Notes: generated from the sequence alone by a model not told the origin. A DNA stretch of 64,000 nucleotides from CAWAQA01 sp963784065 (GCA_963784065.1 CAWAQA010000003.1:1364001-1428000), one strand, 5' to 3'. Positions 9,458 to 19,368 are shown, numbered from the stretch's first letter. Translations and numbers: made by a program.

Positions 9458-11039
9458 TCACTGTCCCGTAGCAAACACATAAACGGCGCCCGAATCGAGC
9501 AGCGAGCTGTCGGCCTGGTTGCCGTTCACGCCCGACGCCGCGCTGTCCTCGAACTTCGCTCCGACCACGAGCAGGCTTCCGTCCCGGGTGAGCGCGACGG
9601 AGCTGCCGAACTCGTCGAACTCCTCCGTGTTCGAGCCCTTCACGTACGCGACCTGCGTCCAGGTGTCGCGATTGCGCCGGAACAGGTACACGGAGCCGGC
9701 TTCGTTCGCCGAATCGTCCGCCTGGTTGCCGTCGATGCCCTTCGCGTTGCTGTCCTCGTAGACCGCGCTCACGGCCAGGGTGTCGCCGTTGCCGCTGAGG
9801 GCCAGCTTCGCGCCGAACCAGTCGTTCTTGCCGGTGTTCGACGACTTCAGGTTCACCTGCTGTGTCCACGTGGTGCCGCTGCGCACGAACACGTAGACGG
9901 CGCCGGCCGAATTGTCGTCGGGCGAGTCGGTCTGCCCGCTGTCGCCGGAGCGCGCCGCGTTGATGCCGGTCGTCAGGCTGTCTTCGTCTGCCGCGCCGGC
10001 GACCACGGTGTTGCCATCGTCGCTGATGGCCACCGACGCGCCCATCGAGTCGTTGCGGTCCTGTTCCCGCGCTTTCAGGAACGCGGTGCGCGCCCATGCG
10101 GTGCCGGTGCCGCGTGTAGACGAAGACCGCGCCGGAGCCGCCCAGCTTGTTGTCGAACGGGCCGTTGATGCCGGCGGCGCTGCCCTCGTCGTAGGCGCCG
10201 ATCGCCATCGCGTTGCCGTTGGCGTTCAGCGCCACCGAATAGCCGAACAGGTCGCCCGCGATGAGATCCACGGGCGCGTCGGACTTCACGTATGCCTGCT
10301 GCGACCAGGCATCGCCGCGCCGCGTGAACACGTAGACCGCACCCGCCGCCACGGCCGAATTGTCCGCCTGGTTGCCGTTGATCCCGCTGGCGTTGCCGTC
10401 CTCGCTCGGCGCCCCCACCGCCACCGTGTTGCCGTCGCCGCTGACGGCAATCGAATAGCCGAAGGTGTCGCCCTCCTCGGCCTCGCCGGTATTCGATGCC
10501 TTGAGGTAGGCCTGCTGCGTCCAGGCCGTCCCGCGCCGCGCGAAGACATACACCGCGCCGGCCTGCCCGATCGTGTTGTCCGCCTGGTTGCCGTTGACGC
10601 CGCGGGCGCCGCCGTCCTCGAAGAACGCGCCGACGACCAGCGTATTGCCGTCCGCGCTGAGCGCCACGTTGGTGCCGAACTGATCGAGCGAGTCCGCGTT
10701 GGACGCCTTGACGAACGCCTGCGGGGTCCACGTGCCGTTGCTGCGGGTATAGACGTAGACGGCGCCGGAATCGTCGGCGTCGTTATTGGCCTGGTCGCCG
10801 TTGATGGCCCGCGCCGCGCTGCCTTCCCCGGGCGCCCCGACGGCCATCGTGCTGCCGTCGGCGCTGACCGCGACGGCCGCTCCGAACTGATCGCCGTCAC
10901 CCGGCGCCGGCGCCTTGACGTAAGCGACCTGCGTCAGCGCCGCCGCCGCCGAGGCGGGCGACTCCGCCTGTCCACATCCGATCAGAGTGATGACGAGTAA
11001 GACCAGCATGCCCGGACCGAACAGGTAACCCCGCGCCAT
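9458..11039 (-). pseudogene. FG-GAP repeat lipoprotein (one frameshift)
   Basis: A second integrin-like propeller protein. The signal peptide ends in a lipobox (LIGC at residues about 19-22), so this copy should be lipid-anchored, unlike its paralogue at 2.6-4.2 kb. About eight repeats carry GxxVALSADGNTLVVGA, GVNGNQADN and GAVYVFxR. The frame changes at about 10115, within TRTGTAWARTAFLKA; removing one base restores the repeat, and the rest runs in frame from there to the stop at 9458. GGGGGAG lies six bases before the start. It likely sits in the outer membrane facing outward or in the periplasm; its partner is unknown. Confidence 0.82.
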
Positions 11040-11053
11040 GAAGACTCCCCCAA

Positions 11054-11139
11054 GTAGGCCAGGATCAGGGCCCAGGGATCAGGAATCAGGGCCCAGCCTG
11101 ATGCCTTCTGAGCCCTGAACCCTGAGCCCTGAGGCCTAC
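11054..11139. repeat. Mirrored 7-bp word element (CAGGG/CCCTGA type)
   Basis: The left arm starts GTAGGCC at 11054 and continues as words such as GGGCCCA and GGGATCA. The right arm has GCCCTGA, ACCCTGA, GCCCTGA, then GGCCTAC at 11133-11139, the exact complement of the opening word. It lies between the esterase gene and the FG-GAP lipoprotein gene. Confidence 0.8.
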
Positions 11140-11159
11140 AAAGTATCTGCGTCGTCATC

Positions 11160-11230
11160 GGGCCGGCTGAAGCCGGCCCCTACGCGGCCTGGTATGGCTC
11201 GAGAACGCAGGGACCGACTTCAGCCGGCCC
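11160..11230. repeat. REP-like inverted pair, tails inward
   Basis: The first palindrome is at 11160-11184 with the CCTACG tail to its right. The second, more degenerate, is at 11206-11230 with the tail on its left. It sits 13 bp beyond the stop codon of the esterase gene. Confidence 0.8.
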
Positions 11231-11243
11231 GATCACCGGTTCG

Positions 11244-13574
11244 TTACGTCGTACCAATATTCTTCTGAATCCAGCCGATGACGAACTTGATGATGTCGTC
11301 GCTGTTCTTCTCGAGCATCATCATGTGGCCGTTGCCGCTGATCCCGACGTCCTCGAGGCGGATGAAGTCGGTCTTCACACCTGCCTGGTTGAGGAACCTG
11401 GGAATGCACGGATCGTAGACGCGGTGATACGTGCCGTTGGCTGAAATGGCGAGCACGCGCTTGCCCTGCCAGCGCGTGAGCGTGCGCGCCGGCGCCACCT
11501 GCATCCAGCAGCGCACCTCGTCGGGCCGGTCGGACTTCTCCTCGAGGACCACGTTCAGATCCGCCGGCGCGCTCGCCGCCGGGGTGAATTCGTAGCGGTT
11601 GTTGGTGAGTCCCCAGGAGTTCGGATTGCGCGGTCCGGGCGTCACCTTCGCGGTGTCGGCGCCGCCGAACTGCGGTCCGCCCGGCTCGGCGGTCACCATG
11701 ATCTTCACCAGGTTGGGCCGCGCCTCCAGCAGGTCGAAGCCGAAGCCGCCGCCCTGTGAGTGGGTGAAGAGGATCACCGGCGACCCGATCGCGTCGAGCA
11801 GCGCGATGCTGGCGTCGCGCATCAGCGCGCCGGTGCCGCCGGCGAACTGCACCTGCGTCTTGATGAAGTGATCGAAGATCGGATCGCCGATCTTCCCGGT
11901 GCCCGGCCACTGCGTGTGCTGCGCCTTGAGCGGGAAGTCGCCGCGCTCGCGCGCGTTGGTGAAGATGCGCTCGAGCTCGAGCGCGCTGCGGATACCCAGG
12001 TTGCCGTCGATCGGCTGCTTGCCGTCCGGCCCCGGCGTCGGCACGTATGCGGAGCGTCCACGCGCCGGGTAGTCCACCATGTAGACCGCATACCCGGCCT
12101 CGATCAGGCGGTAGGCCCAGCCGGCGCGGTTGTCCGCCGTCTGCTGCCAGTCCACGCCGGTCTGCCCGTTGCCGTGGAAGAGCACGACCGGATACTCCGA
12201 CCGGACCTGCCGCGGCACCCACACCTCGGTGTACATGGCGCCGCGCATCACCTCGCGGCCGGCCTCACCCCAGTACTTGCCGCCGGCGAAGAAGAATCCC
12301 TTGCGCGCGATGTTGTCGGTGGCAAAGGTCGGAATGTTCTTCCCGGGCATGGCGCGCGTGTTGTTCTCGCCGCGCGCCGGGCGGGCGTTCTTCTCGAGCC
12401 AGTTGCCCATGTACTTCGCGATGTCGGCGCTGTTCCGCTCGAGCATCATCATGTGGCCGTTGCCGCGCAGGCCGGCCGATTCCATCTCCACGTACTCGGT
12501 TTTCACGCCGGCGTCGTTGAGCCATCGCGCGAGGCAGTGGTCGTAGATGCGGTGGTAGCTGCCCTCGCCGACCATGAACAGCACCGGGATGCTCTGCAGG
12601 TTCTTCAGCTTGCGCGCCGGCTGCTGCTGCACGTAGCACGGCACCTTGTCGGCCGCCGGGGCCGTGGTCTCGAGCACGGTCTGCAGTTCCTTGGGATCGC
12701 TGATGGCCGGCTCGTAGGCGATCGGGCTGTTGGCCACGCCCCAGCTCAGGCCGCCGCCCTGGTTGTAGGTGAGCTTGGCTTGATCGACGCCCCTGATCGG
12801 CGGAGCCGCGGGCTCCAGCGTCATGATCGCCTTCACCAGGTTCGGCCGCGCATCGGCGACGAGCCACCCGAACGCTCCGCCCTGCGAGTGCGTCAGCAGG
12901 ATGACCGGCGTGTTCACCATGTCGAGCAGCGCGATGTACGCATCGCGCGTCAGCGTCTCCTGGGCCGGGCCGGCCAGAAACTGGACCTGCGTCTTCGCGA
13001 AGTCGTCGAACACCTTGTCGCCCATGCGCCCCGTGCCCGGCCACGCGGTGTGCTTCTTCGCCTGCGGGAAGTTGCCCTTCGCGGACGCCGCCGTGAAGAT
13101 CTCCTCGAGGTTCGGCGCGGTTCTGATATTCAAGTTCGGGCGCTCTGGCGTTCCGTCCACGCCGGGCACGTACTGCGACCGGCCGCGCGTCGGAAAGTCC
13201 GTCATGTAGACGACGTAGCCCATGTCGAGGAAGTTGTAGGCCCAGCCAGGACGGCCGTCCGGCGTCTGCAGCCAGTCGACGCCCGTCTGCCCCGCGCCGT
13301 GGAAAAACACCACCGGGTAGGGCGAGCGAATCTGCTTCGGCACCATGACCTCGACGTACATGGCGCCGCCCATCGTCGATTCCTTGTCAGGGCCGAGTTC
13401 CCCCACGTACTTGCCGCCTGCGTAGAAGAAACCATGGCGGGCGACGTTGTTCAGCGCCACGGTCGGAATGTGAGCCGGAGCGGCCTTCGAGGCGGCGCTC
13501 TGCGCGCCGGCAACCGAAAACGCGCTGCCGAAGAGGGTTACGAGCGCTGTCAGCACCAGCATGCGGGACTGCAT
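11244..13574 (-). CDS. Exported protein with two tandem alpha/beta-hydrolase (esterase-like) domains
   Basis: A 776-residue protein: signal peptide (residues 1-25), then two homologous alpha/beta-hydrolase domains at about 35-398 and 412-776. Both open with IPT-x-A-x-x-N-x-AR-x-GFF-x-AGGKY and close with GNGHMMMLE. Each has a nucleophile elbow THSQGG (Ser230, Ser606) and a candidate catalytic His in GNGH (His374, His750). Both domains therefore look catalytically competent. They differ at many positions, so this is an old internal duplication. The ATG at 13574 is chosen because AGAGGTG lies just upstream and because longer readings run into repeat DNA. The substrate is unknown; an ester of a bulky compound is plausible. 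Confidence 0.85.
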   Translation of the reverse strand: MQSRMLVLTALVTLFGSAFSVAGAQSAASKAAPAHIPTVALNNVARHGFFYAGGKYVGELGPDKESTMGGAMYVEVMVPKQIRSPYPVVFFHGAGQTGVDWLQTPDGRPGWAYNFLDMGYVVYMTDFPTRGRSQYVPGVDGTPERPNLNIRTAPNLEEIFTAASAKGNFPQAKKHTAWPGTGRMGDKVFDDFAKTQVQFLAGPAQETLTRDAYIALLDMVNTPVILLTHSQGGAFGWLVADARPNLVKAIMTLEPAAPPIRGVDQAKLTYNQGGGLSWGVANSPIAYEPAISDPKELQTVLETTAPAADKVPCYVQQQPARKLKNLQSIPVLFMVGEGSYHRIYDHCLARWLNDAGVKTEYVEMESAGLRGNGHMMMLERNSADIAKYMGNWLEKNARPARGENNTRAMPGKNIPTFATDNIARKGFFFAGGKYWGEAGREVMRGAMYTEVWVPRQVRSEYPVVLFHGNGQTGVDWQQTADNRAGWAYRLIEAGYAVYMVDYPARGRSAYVPTPGPDGKQPIDGNLGIRSALELERIFTNARERGDFPLKAQHTQWPGTGKIGDPIFDHFIKTQVQFAGGTGALMRDASIALLDAIGSPVILFTHSQGGGFGFDLLEARPNLVKIMVTAEPGGPQFGGADTAKVTPGPRNPNSWGLTNNRYEFTPAASAPADLNVVLEEKSDRPDEVRCWMQVAPARTLTRWQGKRVLAISANGTYHRVYDPCIPRFLNQAGVKTDFIRLEDVGISGNGHMMMLEKNSDDIIKFVIGWIQKNIGTT

Positions 13575-13589
13575 CAAGTCACCTCTTAT

Positions 13590-13681
13590 GATTTGCGATT
13601 TGCGATCTGCGATTTGTGATTGGCCACCCACGGCTGGACCGCGGTCGCCAATCACGAACCGCAAGCCGCAAAGCGCAAATG
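13590..13681. repeat. Mirrored 7-bp word element, five words per arm
   Basis: The left arm at 13590-13624 is five words (GATTTGC twice, GATCTGC, GATTTGT, GATTGGC). After 22 bp the right arm at 13647-13681 has five words that begin with the exact complement GCCAATC and end GCAAATG. The 7-bp register is kept through both arms. It lies upstream of the esterase start. Confidence 0.85.
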
Positions 13682-13759
13682 TTTAGACCGGGCGGCAAAA
13701 ATGTCAAGTCAGTTTGGTGCCGGAGGCGACGGGCACGTGTAGAATGCGGCCTCCGGAAA

Positions 13760-13822
13760 GCCTCAGGCCCCGGGAATCAAGGCTCAGGCATGTCAAGGGC
13801 GTCAGGGCTGATGCCTGAGACC
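13760..13822. repeat. 7-bp word array (GGCTCAG/TCAGGGC type)
   Basis: Nine contiguous 7-bp words run from GCCTCAG at 13760 to TGAGACC at 13822. CTCAGGCAT and ATGCCTGAG near the middle form an inverted pair. The words match those at 11.05, 41.59, 48.40 and 61.09 kb. Confidence 0.75.
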
Positions 13823-13868
13823 GCCCCGGGCACGGCGCGTCGGAGCCGTTGATGACGTTCCGGACGTA

Positions 13869-13951
13869 GGGCCGGCTAAAGCCGGCCCCTGCGTACGGCT
13901 GGGTGCGCGTCCACGAAGGCCGTCGTAGGGGCCGGCTTCAGCCGGCCCGCC
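13869..13951. repeat. REP-like inverted pair, tails inward
   Basis: Palindromes are at 13869-13893 and 13921-13951 (CGTAGGGGCCGGCTTCAGCC). The pair is separated by about 27 bp. It lies in the divergent region between the esterase and the first amidohydrolase. Confidence 0.8.
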
Positions 13952-14000
13952 GCGCTGCCGCCGGCTTCATTGAATCCTCATGTTCGGGCAGGTACAGTCG

Positions 14001-14028
14001 GCCCGCTGCCAGCCGCCGGCTGCCAGCT
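14001..14028. repeat. Short 7-bp word array before the amidohydrolase ribosome binding site
   Basis: Four words, GCCCGCT, GCCAGCC, GCCGGCT, GCCAGCT, end five bases before the GGAGG that serves the amidohydrolase start. They must be in the 5' leader or promoter region of that gene. Confidence 0.65.
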
Positions 14029-14043
14029 TCATGGAGGCAACAC

Positions 14044-15129
14044 ATGCCTAATCGCAGGGACTTCTTCAGGAGCGTCGCCGGGGCCACGGCGGGCGCATTC
14101 GCGCTGGGCAGCGGGTGGACGAGCGTAGCCGGGCTGCTGGCACAGGCGCCGGCGGGCGGCCGCCGCGAGATCACGATCGGCGGCCGGCGCGTCCGCGTCA
14201 TCGACGTCCACGCCCACTGCGTCGTGCCCGTGCAGGACATCGTCAAGGGCACGCCGTTCGAGAAGAACGGCGGCGGCGGCGGCAACCAGATCATCGGCCC
14301 GACGCGCATCGCGCAGATGGACAAGGCCGGCATCGATATGCAGGCGCTGAGCATCAACGGGTTCTGGTGGTGGGAGACCGACCGCGAGCTCGCGACGCGC
14401 ATTTGCCGCGCGCACAACGAGGGGCTGGCGAAGATCGTCAGCACCTATCCCGATCGGTTCGTCGCGCTCGCGTCGATCGCGCTGCAGTACCCCGACCTCG
14501 CCGCGCAGCAGCTCGAGGACGCCGTGAAGCGGCTCGGGATGCGCGGCACGACGATCGGCGGCCACAACAACGAGGACCTCTCGCTGCCCAAGTACGATCC
14601 CTTCTGGGCCAAGGCGGCCGAGCTCGGCGCGCCGGTGTTCATGCACCCGGGCGGCGCCGACAACATCATCAAGGAAGGCTCGTGGCGCGGCCGCGGCGAT
14701 CTCGGCAACATCATCGGCAACCCGCTCGAGACGACCTACTTCCTGTCGCGGCTGATCTTCGACGGCACCCTCGATCGGCATCCGAACCTGCGCATCGTCG
14801 GCGCGCACGCCGGCGGCTACCTGCCGTCCTACATGGCGCGCACCGATGTCGCGTGCAAGGTCCGAAACAACGCGAACTGCGCGAACAAGAAGGATCCGCG
14901 CGAGTACTTCAAGCGCGAAATCATCGTCGACACGATGGTCTTCACCGACGAAGGCCTGCGGCATCTCGTGAACGAGGTCGGCGTCGGGCAACTCGTCTAC
15001 GGCACCGACATCCCGTTCAACTGGCCGGCCAACGTCGACCTGATTCTCAACGCCTCGTACCTGAGCAACGCCGACAAGGAAGCGATCCTCGGCGGCAACC
15101 TGATGAAGCTGTTGCGGATTACGTCGTAG
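14044..15129 (+). CDS. Tat-exported amidohydrolase (ACMSD-like, Amidohydro_2)
   Basis: A 361-residue protein with a twin-arginine leader (NRRDFFRS, residues 3-10). A TIM-barrel amidohydrolase follows: the metal-binding HxH is DVHAHC at residues 54-59, further metal or base candidates are MHPGG and GAHAGGYLPSY, and the C-terminal Asp is in YGTDIPFNW. This is the aminocarboxymuconate-semialdehyde decarboxylase/hydratase-like branch, whose members decarboxylate or hydrolyse aromatic or unsaturated acids. The actual substrate is unknown. GGAGGC precedes the ATG. The next gene is a close paralogue in the same direction, 85 bp downstream, so the two are likely one transcript. Confidence 0.88.
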   Translation: MPNRRDFFRSVAGATAGAFALGSGWTSVAGLLAQAPAGGRREITIGGRRVRVIDVHAHCVVPVQDIVKGTPFEKNGGGGGNQIIGPTRIAQMDKAGIDMQALSINGFWWWETDRELATRICRAHNEGLAKIVSTYPDRFVALASIALQYPDLAAQQLEDAVKRLGMRGTTIGGHNNEDLSLPKYDPFWAKAAELGAPVFMHPGGADNIIKEGSWRGRGDLGNIIGNPLETTYFLSRLIFDGTLDRHPNLRIVGAHAGGYLPSYMARTDVACKVRNNANCANKKDPREYFKREIIVDTMVFTDEGLRHLVNEVGVGQLVYGTDIPFNWPANVDLILNASYLSNADKEAILGGNLMKLLRITS

Positions 15130-15214
15130 GCCGAGCCTGATCAGGCCGTTCAGTGGCCGGCCCTCAGGCCGCCTTCGGTGTCCAAGCATCAGATTGGGAG
15201 TCTGGGAGTTACAG

Positions 15215-16297
15215 ATGTCCAGTCGCAGAGACTTCCTGAGAGTGGCCGGCGCCGCCGCGGGCGCATTCGTCGCGGGCATTCCCACGCTGGGGGCGCAGGC
15301 GCCCGCCACCAGACGGCAGGTGTCGATAGGCGGGAAGCGCATCCGCGTGGTGGATGTCCACGCGCACTGCACCGTGCCGGAGGTGATGGCGGTCGTCAAG
15401 GGCACCAAGTTCGAGGACGAGGGCGGGCCTGGCGGCGCCCGCGCCCTGGGACCCGCACGTTACGCGCTCATCGACAAGCAGGGCATCGACCTGCAGGTGC
15501 TGAGCATCAACGGCCACTGGTGGTATGACGCGGACCGCGAGCTCGCGGGGCGCATCGTGCGCGCGCAGAACGAGGGCCTCGCGAAGTGGGTCGGCGCCAA
15601 CCGTGAGCGGTTCGACGCCTTCGCGTCGGTCTCGCTCCAGTTCCCCGACCTTGCCGCGCAGCAGCTCGACGACGCCGTGAAGCGGTTGCGGCTGAGGGGC
15701 GCCGCCATCGGCGGTCACGCGCTGAACGAGGACCTCTCGCTGCCCAAGTACGACGTGTTCTGGGCCAAGGCGGCGGAGCTCGGCGTGCCGGTGCTCACGC
15801 ATCCGGCCGGAGCGGAGAACATCATCAAGCCGGACGCGCTCGAGGGCCGCGCCGATCTCGGCAACATCATCGGGAACCCGCTCGAGACGACGTACCTGCT
15901 CTCGCGGCTGATCTTCGACGGCACGCTGGACAAGCACCCCGGGCTCAGGGTGATCGGCGTGCATGGCGGCGGCTACCTGCCGTCGTATCTCGCCCGCACC
16001 GACGTGGCGTGCAAGGTCCGCAACAACGCCAACTGCGCCAACACGAAGGACCCGCGGGACTACTTCAAGCAGCAGCTCATCGTCGACACGATGGTGCTCA
16101 CCGATGAAGGCCTGCGGCACCTCGTCGCCGAGGTTGGCGTCCCGCAGATCGTCTACGGGACGGACAACCCGCTCAACTGGCCGGTCACGATCGACCTGGT
16201 GCTGAACGCGTCGTTCCTGGACAACGCGCAGAAGGAAGCGATCCTCGGCGGCAATGCGCTGAGGCTGCTGAAGATCTCCGGCGACGGAACGGCGTAA
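15215..16297 (+). CDS. Tat-exported amidohydrolase (ACMSD-like), tandem paralogue
   Basis: A 360-residue paralogue of the preceding gene: the same Tat leader (SRRDFLRVAG), VVDVHAHC metal motif, LTHPAG, GVHGGGYLPSY and YGTDNPLNW. Long stretches are identical between the two (for example ACKVRNNANCAN), so this is a tandem duplication with later divergence. The ATG at 15215 puts the RR motif at residues 4-5 and has GGGAG upstream; an in-frame ATG at 15194 is a weaker alternative. It ends just before a REP-like pair and converges on the TonB receptor gene. Confidence 0.88.
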   Translation: MSSRRDFLRVAGAAAGAFVAGIPTLGAQAPATRRQVSIGGKRIRVVDVHAHCTVPEVMAVVKGTKFEDEGGPGGARALGPARYALIDKQGIDLQVLSINGHWWYDADRELAGRIVRAQNEGLAKWVGANRERFDAFASVSLQFPDLAAQQLDDAVKRLRLRGAAIGGHALNEDLSLPKYDVFWAKAAELGVPVLTHPAGAENIIKPDALEGRADLGNIIGNPLETTYLLSRLIFDGTLDKHPGLRVIGVHGGGYLPSYLARTDVACKVRNNANCANTKDPRDYFKQQLIVDTMVLTDEGLRHLVAEVGVPQIVYGTDNPLNWPVTIDLVLNASFLDNAQKEAILGGNALRLLKISGDGTA

Positions 16298-16301
16298 GAA
16301 C

Positions 16302-16372
16302 GAAGGGCCGCGCTGAAGCCGGCCCCTCCGAGCGAATGAGATGGCGGGGACCGGCTCTGGCCGGTCCCTGCC
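16302..16372. repeat. REP-like inverted pair between convergent genes
   Basis: Palindromes are at 16302-16330 and 16343-16372 with inward tails. They fill the gap between the convergent stop codons of the second amidohydrolase and the TonB receptor, a position suited to a two-way terminator. Confidence 0.75.
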
Positions 16373-16387
16373 TGCTGCGACTGCCTG

Positions 16388-19368
16388 CTAGAACGTATAC
16401 CGCACACCGAGCTGCATCGACCGCATCGGTCCCGCCTCGTCCGGCACCAGGAACCTCGAGCTGTTGCGCTCGCCGGTCCCGTTCCCGTAGTTGATCCAGT
16501 TCAACGCGTTGTACGTCTCCCAGAAGAAGCCCACCGTCTGGGACGCGCGGAAGGTTCACGATGTACTGCACCTGCAGGTCGAGCACCTTCGTGCTCTCCC
16601 CGTCGATCCCGTTGCGGACGGCGCGGCCATTCGCGTCGAGCTCCGACACGATCGGTCGGGCGGCGTCGTTGACGCCCCTCACCGGCCGGTCGTTGTCGTC
16701 GCGGTCGCCGTTGTTGTCGGTGCCGGTCGTCTCGTTGATCGGGAAGCCGGAGTAGTAGCGGAAGATGGCGCCGACGCCGAGACCGCCGAACGGCGTGACG
16801 TTGACGCTCGTCACGAACGCGTGGCGGTTGTCGGTACTCGAGCGGCCGTAATCCATCCGCGGATCGAGGTCGTTCGAGACCCGCCCGTCGAGCGCGGAGG
16901 TCTGTGGCGCGACATCGTGCGACTTGGCCACCGTGTAGGCGACGCGGCCGCTCCACCGGTTGGAGAACCGCTTCTCGAGGCCGAACTCCAGCGAATCGTA
17001 GTCGCTGTTGAGCGCGTCGAGCGTCTGGTACTGCAGCACCCGCCCGAAGTCCACGTCGCGGGCGACGGGTGGAATGATGGTGCCGTCCGGATCGAACTGC
17101 GCCGGCGTCAGACGCGTGATGCGGCCGTCGGGCCCCACCGGCCCTTCGCTGATGTCGATCTGCGTCGACTGGTTGCGGCCGCGGTTGCCGACGTAGTCGA
17201 CCGTCAGGCCCACGTTCGGGACGAGCTCGCGCTGCAGGCCGAGGCTGTACGACCACAGGTAACCCATCTCCCGGTTGCCGTCGATCCAGGGCTCATCGTT
17301 GACGAACTCCGCTCCCGCGCCGGGCTGGAGCGAGCTGCGCAGCGCCGTCAATTGCGCGCGGCAGGCCGGGCCGATGGCCGCCAGCCCCCCGTTGAGCGAC
17401 GGCTGGAGGCAGGGATGTGCGGGAATCCTGCCGCTCTCGAACGACGCATCCTCTCCCGTGTCGAACGTGTAGACCTCGCCGAGGACGCCGCGCCGGGCGA
17501 GGTTCACGCCGATGGGGATGAGGTGGTACTCGTAGAACTTGCCGACGCCGCCGCGGATGACCGTGCGGCCGGCGCCGCCAACGTCGTATGCGAAGCCAAG
17601 ACGCGGCCCGAAGGCGTCCTTCGTGTTCGGCGTCTGATTCTGGTAGTCGTAGCGGAGGCCCAGGTTCAGCGTCAGGTTGTTGTTCACCCGCCACTGGTCC
17701 TGGAGGAACCCGTTCTTCCAGGTATCCTCCGCGTCGATCTCGATGTCCCCGAGCACGACCGAGAAACGGGCCGGATACGTGAACGCGTTCGCCGGATTGA
17801 ACGGCGTCGTTGTGCTGGAACTCGAACGTGCCGTTGTCGTTGGCGCCGATGCGCTGCGGCCGGACCATCACCTTGTTGTAGGTGAACCCGGCCTTCAGCG
17901 TGTGCGCGCCGGTGACGAAGGTGAACGTGTTCTGCAGCGTGTAGTTCCGGCTGTCCGCACCGCCGTGCGCCGCGGCCAGGCCGGTCTGGAAGTCCTCGTA
18001 CTCGTTCAGCGACCCGATGTCGAACTGGTCGCGGCCGTTCAGGCCCACGAACTCGAGGTCGTCGATCCAGCCCGAGGTGTTGTAGTTCGCCGGGTCGATG
18101 CCCATGTAGGCGAGATTGCCGTCAACCCGGTCCTCGCCGACGTGCGAGAACCGCACTTCGTTGGTGGCGCGGTTGCCGAGCAGGAGCGTGTACTGCGCGT
18201 TGATCATGCGATCGTTCGAGTCGAGCTCGATCTGCCGGTTGTCGAGCGTCTGGCAGCACTCGAAGTCCTCGCCCACCGCCGGCGCGACCTCGCGCTGGTA
18301 GCGGAAGCTCAGGCCGTGCGCGCCCTGCGTGAAGTCCACGCGGCCGAACGTGCTCAGCGCCTTGATGATGCTCGCGTCCGCGTAGTTGGTCGCGATCGGC
18401 GCCGCCGACGCCGGGAAGTTGTGCACGACGGCGTTCTCGATCAGGTTGCGCTCGAGGTTGAAGAAGAAGAAGGCCTTGTTGCGAACGATCGGTCCGCCGA
18501 CATTGAAGCCGAACGTGTCGCGGCCGCTCTCCGGGTTCTCGGTGACGCCTTCTTCCTTCAGGAACGGGTCGAGCGCGCGCAGGCTCTCGTCCTCGAAATA
18601 GTAGAAGCCCCGGCCGAAGAAGTTGTTGGTGCCCGACTTGGTCACCGCGTTCACGACCACGCCGGACGATCCGCCGAACTCCGCCGTGTACTGGTGCGTC
18701 AGCACCTGGAACTCGGCCATCGAGTCGAGCGTGATGCGCGCCTGCGGGCCGGTGCCGCCGCCATCGGTGTCCTGGTTGGCGGCGCCGTCCACGCTCCAGA
18801 CGTTGCTCGCCGTGGTGCGCCCGTTCACGTTGAAGTTGCCGCCCTCGAACTCGCCCGGCGCGAGGTCGGGCACGAGGCCGGGCACGAGCTGCATCAGCGA
18901 CAGGTGATTGCGGCCCTGGCTCGGCAGGCTGTCGATCTCCCGCGCTGTCGACGTTCGCCCCGATGCGGCTCGTCGTCGTCTCGACGATGGGCGTCTCGGT
19001 CGTGACGGTGACGCGTCTCGGCCAGGCCCGCCACACCCAGGGTGAGATCCACGCTCAGCTCCTGGCCGATGAGCAGCACCAGCCCGGTGCTGCGTCTGCG
19101 TCTGGAAGCCAGAGAGCTCCGCCCGCACGGTGTACGTGCCGGGCGTCAGGGTCGGCACGACGAACTGACCCTCGTCGCCGGTCACCGCTTCGCGGGTGAT
19201 GCCGGTCGCTTCGTTGGTGACGGTGATGGTAACGCCCGGCAGTACGGCCTTGGCCTGGTCGTAAATCGTGCCGTTGATGACCGCGCTGCCACCCTGGGCA
19301 AAGGCGGAAGACGAGAGGAAGGCGATAACGAGCGCGAGACCGGCGACGTGGCCGAGTCTGGTGAACAT
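16388..19368 (-). pseudogene. TonB-dependent receptor with carboxypeptidase-regulatory-like domain (several frameshifts)
   Basis: A large outer-membrane receptor. It has a signal peptide (residues 1-24), then a CarboxypepD_reg-like domain (ING-T-IYDQAKAVLPGVTITVTN), a plug region (REIDSLPSQGRNHLSLMQL, VWSVDGAANQDTDGG) and a long beta-barrel ending MQLGVRYTF, with the terminal Phe typical of outer-membrane proteins. The frame changes near 19100, 19020, 18955, 17800 and 16548. Protein similarity is continuous across all of them, which argues for read errors and not decay. This is the acidobacterial OmpA-related/TonB receptor family thought to import glycans or other large ligands. The start is supported by AGGAGG seven bases upstream. 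Confidence 0.85.

Noticed and set aside
11760..13619. 619-codon open frame opposite the esterase gene
   Set aside because: Antisense of a well-supported secreted esterase; composition is Arg/His/Ala-rich with no domain.
13590..13681. Simple rho-independent terminator
   Set aside because: It lies upstream of the esterase start in a divergent region, has a 22-bp loop and no T run, and the strict 7-bp register is not explained by termination.
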